This document shows, in pieces, positions 51,897-58,640 of a stretch of DNA of 64,000 nt. Made by a program: the position numbers and the translations under genes. The stretch is from a virus. The notes below the pieces were generated by a model. The model was not told the origin of the DNA. It worked only from the letters and a program-made list of their open reading frames with translations, and searched no databases. The stretch covers positions 1 to 64,000 of IMG/VR virus record IMGVR_UViG_3300021962_008747; one strand, written 5' to 3'. Numbering within the stretch: the stretch's first letter is position 1; each line of letters opens with the position of its first letter.

Positions 51897-53041
51897 TTTA
51901 CTAATGTTTTATAAAGTTCCGCTCTGTCTTTTGTTACTTTATTTAAATCATACGTGTCTTTAACTGTCTCGTATAATCTTTGTCCTAAGTCATACGCCCA
52001 ATTAGGGTTATCAATTAATTTTTTCATGTATTTTGACCAATCCCCGTTTCTTACCTCATCTACAAGTAGTGCATTTCCATCAACAAATTCTCCATTTTTT
52101 AACGAATGTTTTAAATCGATAGTGTAAGGACCAACATTTGACGCTATAATTGCTTTCTTATAAAATCCCGCTTCAATAACTTTAAGTTGTGATTTTACTC
52201 TATTGAAAATATGATTTTTAATTGGTGCTAACGATACATCAAACCATCTGTAATTAGATGCGTAAGTTGTTACAGGTTTTGTCCAAACTCTGGTGTAAAA
52301 AGGTAAAGTATCCGAAACAAATTCTTCTTCTTTAAATTTCATTAAAAAATCTTTATGTTCAGGATCAACCATTCTGTAATTATCTGTGAAAATTTCTTCA
52401 TATCTAGCCCAAACCGTTTCTTCAGGTTTAATTGGTCTTTGTTTTTGTTCTCCTGTTTGTTTGTTAATTTCGGTAACACTTCCCCTTGTATCAAAACCAC
52501 ATAGGTACAAGCTAAACTTATCTCTGTGAGAACTTAATTTATTTATTGTACCATCTAACAATTTTAAATCATGTAAGTGAGACGAACCACCTAACCAACC
52601 AAATCTTAATTTTTCTGAAGGTAATGTTTCAAATTGAAATTGAGGTTCATTTGGGTTAATTGCATTTGGTAAAACAAAAACATTTTTATTTAATTTTTTT
52701 ATTTCATCTGCAAATATTGTTGTGGTTGTTGTTACATACTTAGCAACTTTCAAATTAGCTATTATTTTTTCATGTAATTTATTTTGTACAACTAATTGAT
52801 GAACAGGGTGTTCTTTTGTTGGTAACCAATAATCATCCAAATCCATAATAGTTACAATACCTAAATTATTTAAATTTTGAATTATACTTGTTGATGCGTC
52901 GTAGTTTTGACCAATACTTCTATGAAAATGTACAATATCGTATTGTTTCCAATAATTTATATCATTAATTTTTGGTTCGTAGTCAATATCTACGTGGAAA
53001 TCATCTCCGTGATTATTTTGTAACATAACGTGTGGATCCAC
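51893..53041 (-). CDS. GT-B glycosyltransferase, N-terminus missing
   Basis: A 382-residue frame opened by a GTG. It begins directly at VDPHVMLQNN and continues with YWKQYDIVHFHRSIG, TIMDLDDYWLPTKEHPVHQL, LRFGWLGGSSHLHDLKLL and IEAGFYKKAIIASNVGPY. Relatives I recall have about 45 more N-terminal residues (a first Rossmann strand and a conserved GG loop) before this point. The frame stays open upstream only to a TAG at 53087-53089, across a large hairpin and next to a homing endonuclease gene. It looks 5'-truncated or interrupted. Confidence 0.7.
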   Translation of the reverse strand: MDPHVMLQNNHGDDFHVDIDYEPKINDINYWKQYDIVHFHRSIGQNYDASTSIIQNLNNLGIVTIMDLDDYWLPTKEHPVHQLVVQNKLHEKIIANLKVAKYVTTTTTIFADEIKKLNKNVFVLPNAINPNEPQFQFETLPSEKLRFGWLGGSSHLHDLKLLDGTINKLSSHRDKFSLYLCGFDTRGSVTEINKQTGEQKQRPIKPEETVWARYEEIFTDNYRMVDPEHKDFLMKFKEEEFVSDTLPFYTRVWTKPVTTYASNYRWFDVSLAPIKNHIFNRVKSQLKVIEAGFYKKAIIASNVGPYTIDLKHSLKNGEFVDGNALLVDEVRNGDWSKYMKKLIDNPNWAYDLGQRLYETVKDTYDLNKVTKDRAELYKTLVK

Positions 53042-53063
53042 ACTTCTAAATTTACCTTAACCA

Positions 53064-53122
53064 ACTCCGGTACGGTCGCTAGGGAGTACTAACACCCTAA
53101 TTTTTCTGCGAACGTCCGGAGT
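53064..53122. other. Large GC-rich hairpin of unknown function
   Basis: Read on the plus strand: ACTCCGG...CCGGAGT (7 bp), ACG/CGT (3 bp), TCGC/GCGA (4 bp), with an inner TAGGG/CCCTA hairpin (5 bp) and an eight-base bulge. It stands out from very AT-rich surroundings. No T run follows on either strand, so it is not an ordinary terminator. It lies between the homing endonuclease and the truncated glycosyltransferase. Confidence 0.7.
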
Positions 53123-53126
53123 ATAT

Positions 53127-54044
53127 TTACTCTCTTGTGTCATATTTTTTTATAATTTGATTTATAAGTTTTGGATTTTTTTTAAGCTGTGACTCCCAAA
53201 CTACTTCTAAATTATAACCATTTCTTATTATTAAGTCAACCTTGTCCCTATCATAATCCCACAATTCTTGCGCTGTTTTTTGTTTTACTTGGTGAAAATA
53301 ACTACTACTGTATTTTTCAGGATTACAATGCCAATAATCTCCATTATATTCAATAACTAAATTTAATTTTGGTACGTATATATCACATATTTTTGTATCA
53401 ATTTTTAATGAATGTTTTACATCATAACCTATTTTTTTAATTTCTATTATTATTTCTTTTTCTTTTTTTGATCTTACAACTGATTTTATTTTACCTAATC
53501 TTCTAGTTTTCTTTATTGTTTCAGAAAATATTTTTCTTAGATGTTCCATTTTACCATCTTTCCATTTTTTTCTAATAATATTTGCAACTCTTTCTCTATT
53601 CTCTTTTTTAGACATATAGTTCTTTTCACCAACCCCCTTACCTTTTCTACTTTTAGAAATTTGTTTTTTAGTTTTACTTGAATGTTTTTTACCATAAAAT
53701 GGATTGCCTTCACCAATTTGTAATTCTAATGAACATTTTTTGCAAGGATTATTTTTTTTTAATTTATTAAAGTGGTTCCTACATGCAATTACTTTATCTT
53801 TTGATTTTGTTAAAATTATTTGATCACAATTTGGGCACAACCTTTCCACCGTGTAGAATTTACCATTTTGTTTAATATCCAAACTATCACATCTGTCACG
53901 TTTTCGTATTACATTATGTTTTTTAAGTATTTTCAAAATAACCGGTTTAGAAACACCGAACTCTGACGACAACACTAAAGAACTCTTACCATTAAGATAT
54001 TCTTTTAAAACTTTTTTTTCGTTTAAATTTATTTTATTACCCAT
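53127..54044 (-). CDS. Homing endonuclease, NUMOD3 plus EDxHD-type nuclease
   Basis: A 305-residue protein. N-terminal helix-turn-helix-like part (LNGKSSLVLSSEFGVSKPVILKILKKHNV), zinc-type cysteines (CPNCDQI, CKKCSLEL), a NUMOD3 motif (GEGNPFYGKKHSSKTKKQISKS), a basic linker, and a Vsr/PD-(D/E)xK-like nuclease: CDIYVPKLNLVIEYNGDYWHCNP with E, D and H of the EDxHD site, then LWDYDRDKVDLI and LEVVWESQ. Such enzymes copy themselves into alleles lacking them. It has its own late-type promoter box. Confidence 0.85.
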   Translation of the reverse strand: MGNKINLNEKKVLKEYLNGKSSLVLSSEFGVSKPVILKILKKHNVIRKRDRCDSLDIKQNGKFYTVERLCPNCDQIILTKSKDKVIACRNHFNKLKKNNPCKKCSLELQIGEGNPFYGKKHSSKTKKQISKSRKGKGVGEKNYMSKKENRERVANIIRKKWKDGKMEHLRKIFSETIKKTRRLGKIKSVVRSKKEKEIIIEIKKIGYDVKHSLKIDTKICDIYVPKLNLVIEYNGDYWHCNPEKYSSSYFHQVKQKTAQELWDYDRDKVDLIIRNGYNLEVVWESQLKKNPKLINQIIKKYDTRE

Positions 54045-54049
54045 AATAA

Positions 54050-54057
54050 TATAAATA
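54050..54057 (-). promoter_or_regulatory. Candidate phage late promoter octamer (TATTTATA)
   Basis: TATTTATA on the minus strand, 5 nt before the homing endonuclease ATG at 54044. Confidence 0.5.
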
Positions 54058-54086
54058 GTCCTGTTCTATCAAAAGGAAATATTACT

Positions 54087-54119
54087 ATAATAAAAAATCC
54101 ACCCTTTATAGGTGGATTT
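54087..54119 (-). terminator. Rho-independent terminator
   Basis: On the minus strand: AAATCCACC, 7-nt loop, GGTGGATTT, then TTTTATTA. It ends the 56636-54138 operon and separates it from the homing endonuclease. Confidence 0.85.
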
Positions 54120-54137
54120 ATCTAACGATACGCAACT

Positions 54138-54755
54138 TTATTTTTCTAAATTTTTAATCTTCGTGACTTTACCAACAAACAAAGTATTTCCTACTTTGAA
54201 TTGGATTGTTTCGTTAGTATTAATTGTTGATTCAACTAACATTCCAGCATCTTTTAACTCTTCTCTAACAACATCTCTAACAGTATCTCTAACAACATCT
54301 CTAATCATACTTTTCATTTCAGATAAGTTAAAATTTGAAGATTGTTCAGTGGGTTTAATTGTTTCTTGTTTTTTTGGTGTTTGTTTTTGCTCTGAGAAGT
54401 TTTCTTTTTTCATTAATCTAGCCGCACCTTCTATTACCTCATTTGATAGTTCCACCCCACCTGTCATTGAGCTTGGTTGAATTATTGGTTGTTCAATCAT
54501 TAATCTTTTAATTTCATCTGGTAGTTTTGAATTCATAATTCTATCCTGTTCTAACGGTCTCGTTGGATCGTGGTATGATTTTTCTGTGTTTTCATTTAAT
54601 AACTCTTCAGGTAAATTATATGATCCATTTACTGGTTCAAAATTTTGTACTGCTGGGTTTACGTTTCTTACATCCCCTCTTTTAATTTGTTCGGTTTTTT
54701 CCATTATTTTTTTTGACACTGCAAGTCTTTGCATTAAGTCCATTTCATTTGCCAT
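54138..54755 (-). CDS. Probable virion protein
   Basis: A 205-residue protein. N-terminal helix MANEMDLMQRLAVSKKIMEKTEQIKRGD, a Pro/Asn-rich middle, an amphipathic helix with repeated RDVVRDTVRDVVREEL (about 155-175) and a C-terminal FKVGNTLFVGKVTKIK beta unit. No family recognised. It is the last gene of a small operon and ends at a terminator. Confidence 0.65.
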   Translation of the reverse strand: MANEMDLMQRLAVSKKIMEKTEQIKRGDVRNVNPAVQNFEPVNGSYNLPEELLNENTEKSYHDPTRPLEQDRIMNSKLPDEIKRLMIEQPIIQPSSMTGGVELSNEVIEGAARLMKKENFSEQKQTPKKQETIKPTEQSSNFNLSEMKSMIRDVVRDTVRDVVREELKDAGMLVESTINTNETIQFKVGNTLFVGKVTKIKNLEK

Positions 54756-54757
54756 AA

Positions 54758-55159
54758 TTAAGTTATATTTTCTTCGTTGTCGAATTTTGCATTTATAAAA
54801 ACCCTTTCCATACTTTTATCACCATTAGGATTATATTTAGGTCTCATAGTATAAAAATTATCCATAGTTGGTCTATATGTAAAGATTTTATCTAATCTAA
54901 ATAATCTCCAACCAGGTAAAAAATTATTTTCATTTTGCGCACTCCAAGATGAACCTTCAATTTCCCATGCTCGTAATACGAAGTTTCCTTTTTTACTTAC
55001 GCCCAAACATACAGGTTCAATTGTTCTATATCCTTTTCCTCCATTATCTTCGCCATCATAATATATTATCATTACTTTTTTATTGCGTATAGAATTTCTA
55101 ACATCATCTATAGACGCCGCTTCATTAATAACACTTTTAAGGGAATTAATTAATTTCAT
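54758..55159 (-). CDS. Probable capsid-targeted protein of unknown function
   Basis: A 133-residue protein. Its N-terminus MKLINSLKSVINE/AASIDD ends in the same INEAAS string as the predicted cleavage site of the major capsid protein (LINEAAST), and the N-terminal piece is 13 residues, as in the 31681 protein. The rest is an alpha/beta or SH3-like domain (KVMIIYYDGEDNGGKGYRTIEPVCLG, FVLRAWEIEGSSW, WRLFRLDKIFTY); the last segments resemble WYL-type small beta domains. Confidence 0.65.
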   Translation of the reverse strand: MKLINSLKSVINEAASIDDVRNSIRNKKVMIIYYDGEDNGGKGYRTIEPVCLGVSKKGNFVLRAWEIEGSSWSAQNENNFLPGWRLFRLDKIFTYRPTMDNFYTMRPKYNPNGDKSMERVFINAKFDNEENIT

Positions 55160-55449
55160 CTAACTTGATAGTATGGATTGTTAGGTGAAAACTTGTTTAT
55201 TTTTATATCATCGATTCTTTCTGCTCTATCAACACTAGAACCGGCCTTTTGATTATAAATATCTAAATCACCACCGGTACCTTTACCATTCACATCACCA
55301 TCAGCAATTGCGTCAGGGTGTACTGCTGAATATTGGTCCGTTGGTTTAAAATCATTTCTTGGAAATAATTTTTTTCTTTGTTCTTCTGCAATTCTTGACA
55401 TTTCATTATCAGGTTGTGAAAGATCAATTTTATCACTTTGTACTGCCAT
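55156..55449 (-). CDS. Small hydrophilic protein of unknown function
   Basis: A 97-residue protein, Asp-rich and probably partly disordered (MAVQSDKIDLSQPDNEMSRIAEEQRKKLFPRNDFK, then GDVNGKGTGGDLDIYNQKAG). Its end overlaps the next start by 4 nt and its start is 1 nt after the preceding stop. It is part of the small virion-protein operon by position. Confidence 0.6.
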   Translation of the reverse strand: MAVQSDKIDLSQPDNEMSRIAEEQRKKLFPRNDFKPTDQYSAVHPDAIADGDVNGKGTGGDLDIYNQKAGSSVDRAERIDDIKINKFSPNNPYYQVR

Positions 55450-55450
55450 T

Positions 55451-55900
55451 TTAAATTACTTTTATTAAATTGTTTATTCTTATTATTTGGTTTTCTAATT
55501 TCAAATCATCCGCAGTTGTTGAATGTTTATCATTTAAATTAAAACTATTTTTTTCATGTGAATCTAAATATTGATTTTGCATACCGGCATCCGATTTAAT
55601 TTTTTTAGAATTATTAACACTTCCTCTCATTTGTTGTAGTGCGTGGTTTACCCAATTATGCATCCTATCACCACCATTTAACACAAAAGGGGCGTCTTCC
55701 TTTTTTCCGCTGTATGTATCAAACCAATTTTTTACTCTTTTTAAATCTTGATATGTTATTTGTTTAGATTGTCTAAGATTTTGATTTCTTTTATAACCCT
55801 CAGTATTGTTATCTCCTTGAACGGAATTGAAGCAATCACTCAAATGTTTTATCAAACTATCTGGTAAAATTATTATATTTCCATATAATTCTTTATTCAT
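55451..55900 (-). CDS. Protein of unknown function in the virion-protein operon
   Basis: A 149-residue protein: ELYGNIIILPDSLIKHLSDCFNSVQGDNNTEGYKRNQNLRQSKQITYQDLKRVKNWFDTYSG, then a GGDRMHNWVNHALQQMRGSV helix. The order LKR-x-x-NWFD...G...GG-x-x-M-x-x-WV-x-x-L is one I associate with small conserved proteins of large T4-like phages, function unknown. It overlaps the upstream gene by 8 nt. Confidence 0.65.
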   Translation of the reverse strand: MNKELYGNIIILPDSLIKHLSDCFNSVQGDNNTEGYKRNQNLRQSKQITYQDLKRVKNWFDTYSGKKEDAPFVLNGGDRMHNWVNHALQQMRGSVNNSKKIKSDAGMQNQYLDSHEKNSFNLNDKHSTTADDLKLENQIIRINNLIKVI

Positions 55901-56636
55901 CTTTCAATAATCTTATAAGTTCCATTTTTGAAACACCAAATTTATCCGCCATATTCTTCAAAGATTTTATGTTTCTTAGTAGTATTGGATTTATTTTTTT
56001 ATCCTTAATTGAAATTTCATCATTTGGTGAATTTTTTTTAAATAAAATGTCTTCAGTTATTTCATCATCTAATTCTTTTAAAATTAATCGATCTATAAAA
56101 TTTTTTTTCTTTTTTATATTTTTTGGTGTTCTTTTATGTAAATTGGGTTTTTTTCCTTGTTGTACCGCTCTATCGATAGCGTCTTCTTTATCTAAACCTA
56201 ATTTTTTTTCATAGTGTTTAACAGTATCATTGAAATCCATAAACATCGTATCTTCAAAACCAAAAGCATCTGCCATATCTTCTTCCGCCAATTTACCTTC
56301 ACCATAGTAACCATACCACCCCCTCAATAACGGGTCTCTTGGATTTCTACTCATAGGGACTATTTTATCGGTAAATACGGAACCATCAATAGATGATTGT
56401 GGATCTAAAATCGGAATGTCAGAGGTTAACCACGTACCGTCATCACCAACTAATTCAGTGACTTCAGTTTCTTTTCCTTTAGATTTTTTTTTGGTTTTTT
56501 CTTCGAATGTTTTCATATCCTTACAAGGCATATACTTCCTGTTACCATCTTCATTATGATAATGGGAACCGGTACACCCCAAAGATTTTGCAACTCTTTC
56601 GGCTCTTTCCTTTGTTGAATATTTATATGTTTTCAT
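55893..56636 (-). CDS. Protein of unknown function with Cys/His N-terminal motif
   Basis: A 247-residue protein. Residues 1-40 hold a small Cys/His unit (RVAKSLGCTGSHYHNEDGNRKYMPC) that may bind zinc. A Lys-rich linker and an acidic middle (EGKLAEEDMADAFGFEDTMFMDFNDTVKHYEKKLGLDKEDAI) follow, then a basic stretch and a C-terminal helix-turn-helix-like end (MADKFGVSKMELIRLLKDE). It is first in its operon, behind a TATTTATA box. Confidence 0.65.
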   Translation of the reverse strand: MKTYKYSTKERAERVAKSLGCTGSHYHNEDGNRKYMPCKDMKTFEEKTKKKSKGKETEVTELVGDDGTWLTSDIPILDPQSSIDGSVFTDKIVPMSRNPRDPLLRGWYGYYGEGKLAEEDMADAFGFEDTMFMDFNDTVKHYEKKLGLDKEDAIDRAVQQGKKPNLHKRTPKNIKKKKNFIDRLILKELDDEITEDILFKKNSPNDEISIKDKKINPILLRNIKSLKNMADKFGVSKMELIRLLKDE

Positions 56637-56649
56637 CTAGGGTTTTACC

Positions 56650-56657
56650 TATAAATA
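56650..56657 (-). promoter_or_regulatory. Candidate phage late promoter octamer (TATTTATA)
   Basis: TATTTATA on the minus strand, 13 nt before the ATG at 56636. Together with the box at 56670 it makes a divergent promoter pair in a 51-nt gap. Confidence 0.55.
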
Positions 56658-56669
56658 CCGCGATTAAAC

Positions 56670-56683
56670 TATTTATCATAAAA
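56670..56683 (+). promoter_or_regulatory. Candidate phage late promoter (TATTTATCATAAAA)
   Basis: The same 14-mer as before the prohead protease gene, ending 4 nt before the ATG at 56688. Confidence 0.55.
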
Positions 56684-56687
56684 AAGA

Positions 56688-58616
56688 ATGCCGAGTCAAA
56701 ATATTAATTCGTATTATTTTCCAAAATATTCCATAAATCTTAGTTATGGTCGTTACTTTGACTTAACTTTAGCTTCTGATGAAAGAGACTACGATGAGGA
56801 AGTTGTTTTTTCTACAAACATTATTGGATATAATGAGGGTAATAGATTACCAATAATAATAGATTTATCCAATAGTGCAACAACACAACAACCAATATTA
56901 AGTTTTGGTGAATATGTAAGTGGGAATACTTTGGTTTCAAAAAATTATTACAACCCAAAAAATTTAGACTTTTCGTGTTACACCTCATATACAGGTATTT
57001 GTGATGTAGGCTTAGTTGCGACCGATAATGGTTTATATACTAAAATGTCGGGGCAGACACTTAATTTTATAAAAGGTATTGACGATACTTACAAATTTCA
57101 CCCATATTATAGAGACAGTAGGTTTAAAATGCATCCCGTAACGGGATATACTCAATCACCTAATGAAGTTTTTTCAGGTAGACCAAAAAATACTATTTAT
57201 AATATAGTATCAAAAAGTAATTCAACTATAGGGTATTATCAAGAACTATACGGAGGGTTTTATCAAGGGTTTTATAAACTTCATGGATATGATTATGAAG
57301 TTTTTCCTGAAAGAGTTAATAAGGGTTGGACAGCGGAAATGTTACTAAAACCAAGAGTCACTGAAGAATATACGTTAACGGCAAATACTGAACAATATTT
57401 AAATGATGTATATAGTGGAAATAGTGGAACTTTTTTCTATTTTGGAACAAGGTCCGAAAATAAATATTACCACATATCTAGTGGTTCACCACAAAGTGAT
57501 TCGGGTTATACAAGAGTTACACAAGGACTTGATTGTTTAGAAACTTGTGGTTGCTCAAATACTGCGGTAACTAATTCTGATTGTGTAAAAATTTACCCAG
57601 TTAGTGGTTTTACATCAGAACATAACATAGGTTGTAATTGTGGGTGTGCAAGTACACAAAATATACCATTACCTGAGACTGATCCTAAATTTGATGTTTT
57701 ATCTAATGCGATTTCATTAAGATTTAGTGGTTGTCCGTTAAATCCTAGTATAGGTATAAAATATATTAAAATTACGGGTGATTGTGTAACAACCGGAGTT
57801 TGCGAAACCACCGGAGTAAATTTTCAAACAGGATATACAATAACTGAAGTATATACTCCACCAATCTATGATATTTGTAATTTAGAATGTGATGATAGTG
57901 ATGAAGAAAGATGGGTAATGATAAGTGCGGTTTTTGAAAGATATAAAACTATAGAGGAATGCGACTTAGAAAATTTAGGAGGTTTGAATGATTTAAGAAT
58001 CGTAACAACACAATCATCAATAGATGGGCAATCTTATAAATTAATAAGTCCACCTGAAACGCATCCAGGATCAACACCCGAAAGAAAAATACATAAAATA
58101 AGATTCGATAAAAAATGGTTTGATGATTTAGATTATAGATTGGGTACTTTAAAACTTTATGTTAATGGTTATTTATTTTTAGTAATAGAAGATTTTGAGG
58201 AAATAATTCCAAGAGAATTAAATACTGAAAAAGAAAAACAAGTTGGGGTTCCATTTAATATTTCATTCGGTGGAGGAACGCAAGGATTACACGACCACTT
58301 AATTTTTTCAGGTTGTTCTTTACCTAATGGACCTTACACTCAAGATCCTGAATTATTTCCAAATAATATTTTATCGGCAACCACTTTATCAGGACTTTCA
58401 ACAAATATTTTATTAGAACAAAATTTTGGGGGAACATTCATGGGAGGAATTTCTCAATTTAGAATGTATGTTGAACCGTTAAGTTCTCCACAAGTTCAAC
58501 ATAACTTTAGAATATTAAAAAATAATTTTAATTTATTTGATTTTTGGTGTCCAGATTGTATTCCGACTAATTATTATATGACTGAAGGTTACGTTGATCC
58601 GTTCTATTTCGAATAA
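56688..58616 (+). CDS. Large tail/fibre structural protein
   Basis: A 642-residue protein, mainly beta: YSINLSYGRYFDLTLASDERDYDEEVVFS near the start. There is a Cys-rich loop at about 280-325 (LDCLETCGCSNT, IGCNCGCAS) that may bind metal or form a cross-linked knob. A LamG-like C-terminal half follows (IRFDKKWFDDLDYRLGTLKLYVNGYLFLVIEDF, then FGGGTQGLHDH and FRMYVEPLSSPQVQHNFRILKNNF). The latter 'LYVNG...F-R-x-Y...S-x-x-x-x-x-N-F' order is like the LamG fibres at 1341-3772. Probably a fibre base or a receptor-binding subunit. Confidence 0.65.
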   Translation: MPSQNINSYYFPKYSINLSYGRYFDLTLASDERDYDEEVVFSTNIIGYNEGNRLPIIIDLSNSATTQQPILSFGEYVSGNTLVSKNYYNPKNLDFSCYTSYTGICDVGLVATDNGLYTKMSGQTLNFIKGIDDTYKFHPYYRDSRFKMHPVTGYTQSPNEVFSGRPKNTIYNIVSKSNSTIGYYQELYGGFYQGFYKLHGYDYEVFPERVNKGWTAEMLLKPRVTEEYTLTANTEQYLNDVYSGNSGTFFYFGTRSENKYYHISSGSPQSDSGYTRVTQGLDCLETCGCSNTAVTNSDCVKIYPVSGFTSEHNIGCNCGCASTQNIPLPETDPKFDVLSNAISLRFSGCPLNPSIGIKYIKITGDCVTTGVCETTGVNFQTGYTITEVYTPPIYDICNLECDDSDEERWVMISAVFERYKTIEECDLENLGGLNDLRIVTTQSSIDGQSYKLISPPETHPGSTPERKIHKIRFDKKWFDDLDYRLGTLKLYVNGYLFLVIEDFEEIIPRELNTEKEKQVGVPFNISFGGGTQGLHDHLIFSGCSLPNGPYTQDPELFPNNILSATTLSGLSTNILLEQNFGGTFMGGISQFRMYVEPLSSPQVQHNFRILKNNFNLFDFWCPDCIPTNYYMTEGYVDPFYFE

Positions 58617-58622
58617 ACTTTA

Positions 58623-58634
58623 TATTTATTAAAT
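58623..58634 (+). promoter_or_regulatory. Candidate phage late promoter (TATTTATTAAAT)
   Basis: Lies 6 nt before the ATG at 58641, in the 24-nt gap between two fibre genes. Confidence 0.45.
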
Positions 58635-58640
58635 AAAAAA

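Noticed and set aside
53042-54137. A group I or group II intron around the homing endonuclease.
   Set aside because: No 5' exon or recognisable intron core was found on the upstream side; only the hairpin and the truncated gene are reported.
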